Assembly: GCA_016764115.1 (NCBI GenBank)
Contig: JAESSM010000008.1
Span: forward strand, 11,754-39,814
Source: Bacteroidia bacterium
Lineage (GTDB): Bacteria > Bacteroidota > Bacteroidia > JAESSM01 > NORP286
Length of the DNA: 28,061 bases
Reading direction: 5' to 3'
Below are positions 9,101 through 15,656 of this stretch, one piece after another (positions within the stretch are counted from its first letter, which is position 1; the number at the start of each line of letters is the position of its first letter). The notes under the pieces were generated by a model, which ran no database searches, was not told the DNA's origin, and saw nothing but the letters and a program-made list of their open reading frames with translations. Made by a program: the position numbers and the translations under genes.

Positions 9101-10552
9101 GGTTCTTTGGATTCTGTTTTTATCCTTAAGAACTTTATACGCTCCATCCTTGGTACCGATCCAGGTGTTGTTTTTATGATCTTCAATAATGCTATAAGCT
9201 GCCCCACTAGGAATGATAATTTTATTATTCAGGTTTTTGATATTAATATTCCCTTGTTGAAGTTCGTTTAATGAAAACTTAGAAACTCCATGATCAGTTC
9301 CAATCCATAAATTGTTGTAGGCATCTTCATTGATGGAATAAATTTTATTACCTGATAAACCGTTCTTTTGTGAAATATATTGTGTGGCTACATTAGCCAT
9401 ATTGTATCGGTTAAGACCACTTCCATAACTTCCAAACCAGAAATAATCTTTACTGTCCTGATAAATGGTCCATATAATATTGTTATTCAATCCATGAGTA
9501 CGATTGTATATCTCAAACCTTTTACCGGTAAACATTAAAACACCATCGCCTTCAGTGCCTATCCATAGATTTTCCTCTCGATCTTCAAGTAAGGATCTAA
9601 TAAATGGATTTGGAACTCCGTTGGTTATACCAAAATGTTCAATTTTGTCTCCATTGTATACATAATACCCATTACCATTTGTTCCGAATATGATATCTCC
9701 TTTTTCACTTTGAATTATTGAAGTAACATCTCTATTACTAATACCGCCTTGTTTAAGGAAATCTTGTAATTCAGTTGACTCATTTGATAATTTATATAGA
9801 CCTTTAGAAGCTCCAAACCAAATAGATCTATCTTTATCTTCGATAATACAATTGATTATTCCTATTGGATTATTTTGGTCATCATTAAATAGTGCTATTT
9901 TACTGTCACCATCTTTGTAATAAATTCCCCGATCTGTTCCTATCCATAACCTACCTTGCTTTGACTTGCATAATGCCTTAATTTCAAGAAAATTCGAGCT
10001 ATCACCGATTGTGTAATTTTTGATCTTAATATCGCGTAAGTCAAAATCATCATCACTAGAACGTAAATGTAAACGAGACAATCCTTCTGCGTTACCCACC
10101 CAATAAAGACTATCTGATTCTTCGATAATGCAGTTAATCGCTTCATTTATTAATCCTTGTTCTTTTGTTATGTTGTAAAACTTTTTATTGCATCCATTTT
10201 CAATTGGTGAGGAAATGCTAAAACTATTTTCACAGGTGTAAATCGATAATCCTTTCCACGTACCTATCCAAATATTACCTTTAGAATCTTCTAGAATATT
10301 GGTTACAGCACTATTGGCCATACCATCTTTAGTGGTAAATGACTTAAACCGGATACCATCAAATTTCGTTATACCTCCAATTGTACCTAGCCAAAGATTC
10401 CCAAATTGGTCCTGGTGCATAGAGTATACTTGGGATTGGGCGAGGCCTTCTTCCAGGGAATACCTTTTATAATAGTATGATTGCCCAAAAACGAAATTAG
10501 GCGCCAATACAAAAAGGATAAAAAGATATTTAAAGATTAAACCTTTTGGCAT
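6143..10552 (-). CDS. Two-component sensor kinase: 14-blade propeller, Y_Y_Y, three PAS, HisKA, HATPase
   Basis: The frame opens at 10618, but the ATG at 10552 starts a proper signal peptide (MPKGLIFKYLFILFVL...FGQ), giving 1469 residues; I prefer it. The periplasmic part holds 14 reg_prop strands of the form LWIGT..G....F, enough for two seven-bladed propellers, then a Y_Y_Y domain. A transmembrane helix (~790-811) and a coiled coil follow, then three PAS domains (~862, 984 and 1100 onward). The HisKA box is SHDLKEPLR with the phosphoacceptor His near residue 1248, and the ATPase has DNGIGFD and GSGIGLAI. It has neither receiver nor AraC domain, unlike hybrid HTCS regulators, so it needs a separate partner; the regulator whose gene ends 3 bp away is the obvious candidate. 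A TATATTCG near 10577-10584 (minus strand) could be its -7 box. Confidence 0.92.
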   Translation of the reverse strand: MPKGLIFKYLFILFVLAPNFVFGQSYYYKRYSLEEGLAQSQVYSMHQDQFGNLWLGTIGGITKFDGIRFKSFTTKDGMANSAVTNILEDSKGNIWIGTWKGLSIYTCENSFSISSPIENGCNKKFYNITKEQGLINEAINCIIEESDSLYWVGNAEGLSRLHLRSSDDDFDLRDIKIKNYTIGDSSNFLEIKALCKSKQGRLWIGTDRGIYYKDGDSKIALFNDDQNNPIGIINCIIEDKDRSIWFGASKGLYKLSNESTELQDFLKQGGISNRDVTSIIQSEKGDIIFGTNGNGYYVYNGDKIEHFGITNGVPNPFIRSLLEDREENLWIGTEGDGVLMFTGKRFEIYNRTHGLNNNIIWTIYQDSKDYFWFGSYGSGLNRYNMANVATQYISQKNGLSGNKIYSINEDAYNNLWIGTDHGVSKFSLNELQQGNINIKNLNNKIIIPSGAAYSIIEDHKNNTWIGTKDGAYKVLKDKNRIQRTINYSKIHGLAGDAVRSILLDSKNNLWFATEGGLSKLIPHLDSLFTYSKNPDKNISLFENITEEDGLNNSLIITIKEDASGNIWFGSYGGGVYMLNSVTHDLINISAKAGLTSDNVVLILFDDQNNLWIGSNLGLDQLNVNEYLENGRIVIKHFGKLEGFAGVETNQNGGFKDKNGDLWFGTIGGAIKYNTTIDKSNIVKPQTNITKVRLFYDILDIPDDGVFEFDKNHISFDFAGVSLTVPEKVRYRYKLENFDDDWSPITDNPFATYSNLPPGNFAFNVIACNNDGLWNTIPATYNFQIIAPFWRKWWFINLSAVTIIVLLFLFIKYRVKKVENVNKILEDEVSSRTRQIKNQKKKLEKAYIDLAKEKQKAEQLAYLVNNAQYDMIFVLDDEGFIKEGNDLAHSFFQYSRSEFREMKLKNFLRFDSRVMKWDDVFESLEKFGNWRGEIIGTTKEEKEFYIEITISKPEAAPGSPETMICFMRDTSERKRIEQELKQSNIRNSAMLRAIPDMMFRIDKSGKFIDFKVFDENRFNIKDKKSEFIYDVSEVFSKEIVNIFIENIKTTLKTKQLQLFECQVDANYGIIDYEVRLVMSGTNEVLCMMRDISERKKNEKELEKLSLVASKTDNAIIISDINGKVEWVNEAFTRITGYEYNEAVGTFGGSVLRREDNQNESEFKKMLDSCRVNNEPLIYEVENYKKSGDKIWVLTNITPVFDEKNNFQNFVSIDIDITETKVAEQQLKEYAEELERSNQELQTFAFVASHDLKEPLRKVMTYSDRIISGYKDKLDESGQFFFDRLRASTIRMQHLIDDVLMYSRVTTQAKPFEKVDLGTLIDEIIGDLEVRIKETKGKITHKDLPVIIGDPIQLHQLFQNLISNALKFHAEDRPPKVKVSCNGNVENFYKITVEDNGIGFDNKYLDKIFKPFQRLHSQSEYEGSGIGLAICQKIVVRHGGVLTADSKPDKGAKFNISFPSKPVEESVPTRS

Positions 10553-10651
10553 TTTAATGTAGCTGTTAGTATATAACGAATATACTAATTTTTTAGAATT
10601 TTGGAATCTGGCAATCAATCAGTTCATTTAAATTTATAAGGCTTTCTTATG

Positions 10652-10659
10652 TATATTTG
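10652..10659 (+). promoter_or_regulatory. -7 promoter element of the acyl-CoA carboxylase gene
   Basis: TATATTTG matches TAnnTTTG. It covers the TTG codon at 10657 that would otherwise open the longest reading frame, so translation more likely begins at the ATG at 10687, 28 nt downstream of the box. Confidence 0.5.
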
Positions 10660-10686
10660 GAGCCATTAAAATCAAGAGTGAAAGGC

Positions 10687-12342
10687 ATGGCAGTTAAAAC
10701 AAAAAAGACGATCAATTCGGAAATTGAGCTAAATAAGAATGAAGATAAGATGAACTTGCTGATTTCGGAAATGAACTCGAAACTGGAGAAGGTTCATTTA
10801 GGGGGTGGACAAAAGAAAATTGAGAAACTCCATGCGAAAGGTAAATTAACTGCGAGGGAACGGGTCGAATATTTAGTTGATCCGGATTCTGAATTTTTCG
10901 AGATAGGCGAATTTGCTGGTGATGGTATGTATGAGGAATATGGAGGCTGTCCTGCAGCCGGTGTCGTTGTCGGGATAGGTTATGTCCAAGGTAGGCAGTG
11001 TATAATCGTTGCAAATGATGCAACTGTTAAAGCCGGGGCATGGTTTCCCATAACCGCCAAGAAGAATTTAAGAGCGCAGGAAATTGCTATGGAAAACAAT
11101 TTACCCATAATTTATTTGGTGGATAGTGCAGGAGTTTTCCTTCCGATGCAAGATGAGATATTTCCTGATAAAGAGCATTTTGGAAGGGTTTTCAGAAATA
11201 ATGCGATCATGTCTGCTAATGGAATTGTACAGATTTCCGCAATAATGGGAAATTGTGTTGCTGGAGGAGCGTACCTTCCGATTATGTCGGATGAGGCATT
11301 GATCGTAGATAAAACAGGCACCATTTTTTTAGCAGGGTCCTACTTAGTAAAAGCAGCTGTAGGTGAAGATATTGATAACGAAACTCTTGGTGGAGCTACT
11401 ACTCAATGTGAAATTTCAGGTGTTACGGATTATAAGTGTAAAGACGATAAACATTGCTTAGATAAGATCAAGAAAATTATAGATAAAATTGGCTCATTTG
11501 ACAAAGCAGGATTTAATAGAATAGATCCGGAGCCACCATTAAAAGCTGAAAACGAACTATATCGCTTAATTTCCTCAGACAATAAGCCTTATGATATGCT
11601 TGAAGTGATAAAGTGCATGGTTGATAGTTCTGAGATCGAGGAATATAAAAAGGATTACGGGAAAACATTAATATGCGGTACTGCGCGAATTGATGGTTGG
11701 GCAGTTGGCATTGTTGCCAATCAAAGAACAATTGTAAAAAGTAAGAAAGGAGAGATGCAAATTGGAGGAGTTATTTACTCGGATTCTGCAGATAAGGCAA
11801 CCCGCTTTATCATGAATTGTAATCAAAAGAAGATTCCCTTGGTATTTTTACAAGACGTAACCGGTTTTATGGTAGGATCAAGGTCAGAGCATGGCGGAAT
11901 AATTAAAGATGGTGCTAAAATGGTGAATGCAGTATCCAACTCTGTAGTTCCAAAATTTACAGTAATTGTTGGTAACTCATATGGTGCAGGAAATTATGCC
12001 ATGTGTGGTAAAGCATATGACCCAAGGTTAATTGTGGCGTGGCCAACATCTCGGCTTGCTGTAATGGGTGGAGAACAAGCGGCAAAGACTTTGTTACAAA
12101 TACAGGTTTCTTCGTTAAAAGCAAAAGGGAAAGAATTGGACTCCAAGGAGGAAAAGAAAATGCTGGATACTATTACAGACAGATATAACAGTCAAATGTC
12201 TCCATATTATGCAGCTTCAAGGCTGTGGGTGGATGCCATTATTGATCCTGTTAAAACACGAAAAGTTATTTCTATGGGAATAGAAGCAGCTAATGCTCAA
12301 CCTATTGAAAAACAGTTTAATGTTGGGATAATACAGACTTAA
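10687..12342 (+). CDS. Acyl-CoA carboxylase carboxyltransferase (beta) subunit, methylcrotonyl-CoA carboxylase type
   Basis: From the ATG at 10687, preceded by GTGAAAGG, this is 551 residues. The longest frame starts with a TTG at 10657 that overlaps a promoter box. Both crotonase-like carboxyltransferase halves are present. The N-half has ANDATVKAGAWFPIT, LVDSAGVFLP, FPDKEHFGRVFRNNAIMSA and the oxyanion motif CVAGGAYLPIMSDE. The C-half has FLQDVTGFMVGSRSEHGGI, KDGAKMVNAV and GNSYGAGNYAMCG. These match methylcrotonyl-CoA carboxylase beta more than propionyl-CoA carboxylase. The enzyme transfers carboxyl from carboxybiotin to an acyl-CoA, in leucine breakdown if the assignment holds. The biotin-carrying alpha subunit is not adjacent. 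Substrate by sequence alone is a probable, not certain, call. Confidence 0.88.
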   Translation: MAVKTKKTINSEIELNKNEDKMNLLISEMNSKLEKVHLGGGQKKIEKLHAKGKLTARERVEYLVDPDSEFFEIGEFAGDGMYEEYGGCPAAGVVVGIGYVQGRQCIIVANDATVKAGAWFPITAKKNLRAQEIAMENNLPIIYLVDSAGVFLPMQDEIFPDKEHFGRVFRNNAIMSANGIVQISAIMGNCVAGGAYLPIMSDEALIVDKTGTIFLAGSYLVKAAVGEDIDNETLGGATTQCEISGVTDYKCKDDKHCLDKIKKIIDKIGSFDKAGFNRIDPEPPLKAENELYRLISSDNKPYDMLEVIKCMVDSSEIEEYKKDYGKTLICGTARIDGWAVGIVANQRTIVKSKKGEMQIGGVIYSDSADKATRFIMNCNQKKIPLVFLQDVTGFMVGSRSEHGGIIKDGAKMVNAVSNSVVPKFTVIVGNSYGAGNYAMCGKAYDPRLIVAWPTSRLAVMGGEQAAKTLLQIQVSSLKAKGKELDSKEEKKMLDTITDRYNSQMSPYYAASRLWVDAIIDPVKTRKVISMGIEAANAQPIEKQFNVGIIQT

Positions 12343-12451
12343 TTGGCATGTTTCTTGAGTATGGTATAGTTAAAGAAATTTGCATAATCTGTAGCATTGT
12401 ACTAAATTTAAAAATTGAATCATTCTAATTGAAAATTAAGCAACTAATATC

Positions 12452-13066
12452 ATGAAGTATGTTATTTTAATATTTGCAATTTGCTCATTCAGCATGACTA
12501 CATTGGCTAATAGTAATAAAGGGGATGCTGGTTTGGAAGGCTCAACAACAGAAGCAAAAATAGATGGTGAAGAAACACAAGGGGTTAAGTGGGTTACTAT
12601 TGAAGATGCTGTCAAGAAGAATAAAGAAACACCTAAAAAAATATTTATTGACGTATATACAACTTGGTGTGGCTGGTGTAAAAAAATGGAGAAGACAACA
12701 TTCCAAGATCCTCAAGTAGTTAAATACCTAAATGACCATTACTATTCAGTCAAGCTTGATGCTGAAAGGAAGGATACCATTATGTTTAACGGTAAACCAC
12801 ATACTTTCAATGCTGGCTATAAATCTCATGAACTGGCAGTAAAAATGCTTGATATGAGAATGTCTTATCCCACTACAGTTTATCTTGATGAAAATAACAA
12901 CCGGATTGGTAAACGCCCGGGGTTTTTAGATGCCTCAAAATTGCTTATGATCTTGACTTACTATGGTGAAAATCATCACAAAGAGATCACGTTTGAGAAG
13001 TATCAAAAAACTTACGCTGAATCTCATCCTGAAGTGGCGCCAGGTCAGCAAATGAAGAAAAAGTAA
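12452..13066 (+). CDS. Exported thioredoxin-fold protein with CGWC active site
   Basis: This 204-residue protein has a signal peptide (1-19, ending TTLAN) and a thioredoxin-7/DUF255-like domain: KKIFIDVYTTWCGWCKKME with Cys73 and Cys76, then a cis-proline segment MSYPTTVYLDENN. A Lys-rich tail follows. It should act in the periplasm as a disulfide reductase or oxidase, as do the many small thioredoxins of Bacteroidota. It lies 109 bp after the carboxylase gene on the same strand and 84 bp before the beta-barrel gene. The partner protein is unknown. Confidence 0.85.
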   Translation: MKYVILIFAICSFSMTTLANSNKGDAGLEGSTTEAKIDGEETQGVKWVTIEDAVKKNKETPKKIFIDVYTTWCGWCKKMEKTTFQDPQVVKYLNDHYYSVKLDAERKDTIMFNGKPHTFNAGYKSHELAVKMLDMRMSYPTTVYLDENNNRIGKRPGFLDASKLLMILTYYGENHHKEITFEKYQKTYAESHPEVAPGQQMKKK

Positions 13067-13150
13067 CTCATAAGATTTTACATTAAATTACTTTTATAAC
13101 CTTTGACCTTTCATAATCGTACATGGTTTTATTCCATGTATTTCACTAGT

Positions 13151-13852
13151 ATGAGATTTATTTTTAAAATTTTATGTCTGTTTCTTTTTATAATTCAGTT
13201 TGGCTTTTCAGGTTATGCTCAAAAAGGATTCAGGATAGGTCTTCATACTTCTTTTAATTCCACCTGGCTTACCAGTGGTAATGTTAAAAATGATGATAAT
13301 GTTAACTATAATTTAAGCTTTGGTAAGAGTTATGGAGGGGGAGTTGGTTATTATATTAATGAAAGAGTTGGACTGTCATTAGAATCATATTATGAAGAGT
13401 ATAAGAATAAAGTAAGCGGAACAATTAATAACTCCAACTTTGAGTCTACAACCAACCTAATTTATTTAAGCCCTGCTTTATTGTTAAGAGTATATACTCT
13501 GCTGGGCATTTATTTAGAACTTGGCCCTCAAATGAACTTACTGGTCAGTCAAAGTTATGATGTCCCGACAAACGGAGACACCGCAGTATTTGTTTATACA
13601 GGAATCCCTCAAAGTACGAGTGAATTGAACGATAATGTGAATAACTTCACTGGTGCTAATTTTAGCATGATCTATGGTGCGGGATTTTCTATAAATATGA
13701 TCAGACGCTTGGTACTTTGCGCTGGTATTCGGTATAATAAGGGTTTATCGAATATACTAAGTGATATCGGCAACAGTGGTTCTACGGAAGAGAATACTAC
13801 GCAATCAAACGCACTTGGGATCTTACTAGGAATGCAGTTTAAGATCCACTAA
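13151..13852 (+). CDS. Outer-membrane beta-barrel protein (PorT/OMP_b-brl type)
   Basis: The longest frame opens at a TTG (13103), but the ATG at 13151 starts a standard signal peptide (MRFIFKILCLFLFIIQ...GYAQ), giving 233 residues. The mature part alternates short amphipathic strands: FRIGLHTSFNSTW, SYGGGVGYYINERVGLSLESYYEEY, LIYLSPALLLRVY, IYLELGPQMNLLV, MIYGAGFSINMIRRLVLCAGIRYNKGL, LGILLGMQFKIH. This is the eight-strand small porin-like barrel common in Bacteroidota, ending in an aromatic/basic terminal strand. The exact role is unknown. It is the last clearly chromosomal gene before the accessory region. Confidence 0.8.
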   Translation: MRFIFKILCLFLFIIQFGFSGYAQKGFRIGLHTSFNSTWLTSGNVKNDDNVNYNLSFGKSYGGGVGYYINERVGLSLESYYEEYKNKVSGTINNSNFESTTNLIYLSPALLLRVYTLLGIYLELGPQMNLLVSQSYDVPTNGDTAVFVYTGIPQSTSELNDNVNNFTGANFSMIYGAGFSINMIRRLVLCAGIRYNKGLSNILSDIGNSGSTEENTTQSNALGILLGMQFKIH

Positions 13853-13879
13853 ACCAATCTTAACAATTCCCATTTATTA

Positions 13880-13966
13880 TCATTGCTCTACTCTCAACTT
13901 CTGTGACAAAAGACCTAACATTGTATTCCATTCAATGGGTTCTGTTTTAGTTGATTTTGTTTCCAT
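13880..13966 (-). pseudogene. Remnant of the N-terminus of a small tyrosine recombinase
   Basis: A short frame from ATG 13966 (or ATG 13990) encodes METKSTKTEPIEWNTML followed by GLLSQKLRVEQ and stop. The TEPIEWNTML segment resembles, from memory, the start of small Bacteroidota tyrosine recombinases that continue with a GLRI(S/G)D catalytic motif. Here the frame ends at once, so the gene would be a 5' fragment cut by a deletion or insertion at about 13880. With only 28 codons the assignment is tentative; it could be a chance frame. Confidence 0.35.
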
Positions 13967-14410
13967 AGTTTTAGTGTTTTTGATTAACATTTTTTGTAAA
14001 CGCCTGGTCCAACGTCTGGCAATCAAAAAAGTCCCGTATTTATGCGATTATTTTGATATAAATGTGCGCTGATTTTGGATACAGACGAAAGGAATAACGA
14101 GAAGTGGTTTATTACAGGCTGTTAGTGGAAAAAAGTAATGCACAGAATTGTTATAAGTGTGCATTAGAGGCATTCGTTTTTACTTAATTGTTACCTGTTT
14201 TTAATTGTTTTATCATTTTTTCTTACCCATAACTGCAGCATTTACTGCAACAGAATGTCTACAAATGGGGGTTTTTGAAAAACATATTAACTATAAAACT
14301 GGGTCGTACCCAATACATATCTCAAACACTTTTTTAGCAGACCTCAACGGAATTTACGATTTCGTTCAATATACTATCAACCTTAGGTCTTTTAATAGCA
14401 CATAATTAAA

Positions 14411-14450
14411 AAAAGGCAATGAATTGAATGTTGAGATTCTCATTGCCTTT
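14411..14450 (-). terminator. Strong hairpin terminator upstream of the Rep-like gene
   Basis: AAAGGCAATGA (14412-14422) pairs perfectly with TCATTGCCTTT (14440-14450) around a 17-nt loop. On the minus strand the stem is followed by a run of T, the form of an intrinsic terminator. It would insulate the plus-strand gene that starts at 14463 from leftward transcription. Confidence 0.55.
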
Positions 14451-14462
14451 AATTTATTAAAA

Positions 14463-15410
14463 ATGATTGACAGAGTGAATTTACGAAGTTTTACTGAGAA
14501 CTCAATAGCGTTTTATCAAGAGAGGTTCCCATATATAAATGTAATAACCAATGACCGAACCAAATTAGATGAATATTACTGGAAAGTCAAGAATTTAAAA
14601 ATCAGATATAGACCTGATTATTGGTGCACTCGCAAAGGAGAAGAATGTAACGAAATATTTATATCGCATTCGATACATAAATATGCAAAAGGCGATAATA
14701 TTAGCGATTTTTCATTAAAAGATGTTAAATCTACTATTCAATGGCTGTGTGTTGATTTTAAGTTAATGCCATATAAAATAAAGTGTACAAAACTGGAAAT
14801 AGGGGTAAATATAATAGTTGCTAAAAACCCCAATGACTATTTACCCATTTTTATTGAATATAAAAAGCATGCTTTTCGTGATTTGAGACCAAGAGGAAAA
14901 TCGACAATAAAATGTGGAGTGGTTTGTGATTATACCAACTATGTAATAAAAGCTTATAACAAGACTGAAGACCACAGGTATGAAATGAGTATTCCGTTAA
15001 GAGATTTACACTTTATACAAAGGGCTATTAGAATAGAAATAGAATATAAGTCGGGTAAATTAAGGACTATTAAACAAGACATTACTGCGCAAGACCTATT
15101 TTCACAAGACTTTATGGATATAATGATTAAGGAGTTCCTGAAAATATTTAATAATATAGAAATGGTGAATAATGAGGTTGAATGGAATCAATATGGGTTA
15201 CAAGAAATTATGTATATCCTTCTCGTTACATCACCAACGGAATACAAACGCTTAAAATCCATAGTAAGTAAAAGAAGTTCAGATGAGAAAAAGAGACTTA
15301 AACGATGGCTGAAAAAAACCAATGATAAAATTGGAGAAGGTAAGTTCAACCTAGTAGAGGAGGTTCAAAAGAAAGTTCATGATAAAATAGAGGAACTTAG
15401 ATGGGGTTAA
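14463..15410 (+). CDS. Possible replication-initiator-like protein (Bacteroidota mobile-element family)
   Basis: The frame can be extended to a TTG at 14424, but that lies in the loop of a terminator; the ATG at 14463 gives 315 residues beginning MIDRVNLRSF. The pattern is MIDR..., KLEIGVNIIV near residue 110, then YTNYVIKAYNKTE, IRIEIEYKSGKLR, and DLTAQ-like DITAQDLFSQDF, with a Lys/Glu-rich helical C-terminus. This resembles, from memory, proteins of Bacteroidota integrated elements and filamentous-phage type that start MID... and carry LEFGVN and YxxKxYDK motifs, often labelled phage/plasmid replication proteins. I see no unmistakable HUH motif, so the nickase function is a guess. The neighbouring inverted repeats would suit an origin. 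A hairpin overlaps the stop codon. Confidence 0.5.
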   Translation: MIDRVNLRSFTENSIAFYQERFPYINVITNDRTKLDEYYWKVKNLKIRYRPDYWCTRKGEECNEIFISHSIHKYAKGDNISDFSLKDVKSTIQWLCVDFKLMPYKIKCTKLEIGVNIIVAKNPNDYLPIFIEYKKHAFRDLRPRGKSTIKCGVVCDYTNYVIKAYNKTEDHRYEMSIPLRDLHFIQRAIRIEIEYKSGKLRTIKQDITAQDLFSQDFMDIMIKEFLKIFNNIEMVNNEVEWNQYGLQEIMYILLVTSPTEYKRLKSIVSKRSSDEKKRLKRWLKKTNDKIGEGKFNLVEEVQKKVHDKIEELRWG

Positions 15411-15419
15411 AATAACCCC
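15403..15419 (+). terminator. Hairpin overlapping the stop codon of the Rep-like gene
   Basis: GGGGTTA (15403-15409) pairs with TAACCCC (15413-15419) around AAA; the stop codon TAA lies in the stem. The U-tract is weak (CTTTG), so termination strength is uncertain. Confidence 0.45.
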
Positions 15420-15523
15420 CCTTTGACAGCTCCATATATGTTGCAATTAGTGTAATATGATTTATCATTAGATAAGCAATACAACCTATGGAATATGTAT
15501 TTAAGATATACTATAATTTATAT

Positions 15524-15641
15524 AGGCTGGTTCTCAAAAATGATATTAAGAGGTTTTATACCCACCCATTAAATGGGTTCGTTAGAATCTAATAGTCCCT
15601 ACCTACTCTTATGGTACAGTTTATTTTTTGAGAACCAGCCT
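15524..15641. repeat. Nested palindrome: 17-bp perfect stem enclosing three small hairpins
   Basis: AGGCTGGTTCTCAAAAA (15524-15540) is perfectly complementary to 15625-15641. The 84 nt between them can form three hairpins: ACCCAT/ATGGGT (15564-15578), TTAG/CTAA (15582-15592) and TACC/GGTA (15600-15616). It starts 15 nt after the stop codon of the membrane protein gene at 15657. A closed multibranch fold of this type could be a structured RNA, an origin, a recombination site or a MITE-like repeat. It is not a standard terminator, since the loop is too long. Confidence 0.6.
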
Positions 15642-15656
15642 TTAATTATTTTAACA

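Larger units (their letters stand above)
13853..14462. other. Non-coding/remnant junction region
   Basis: These 610 bases contain no intact gene. They hold a 28-codon minus-strand integrase-like remnant (13880-13966), a perfect 9-bp inverted repeat TAATGCACA (14136-14144) / TGTGCATTA (14158-14166), and an 11-bp terminator hairpin (14412-14450). A 66-codon plus-strand frame from a TTG at 14205 has no recognisable content. The region marks the left edge of the accessory stretch. Confidence 0.5.

Noticed and set aside
14205..14405. A 66-codon plus-strand frame from a TTG start
   Set aside because: No recognisable motif or signal and it ends at a terminator hairpin; likely chance in AT-rich DNA.
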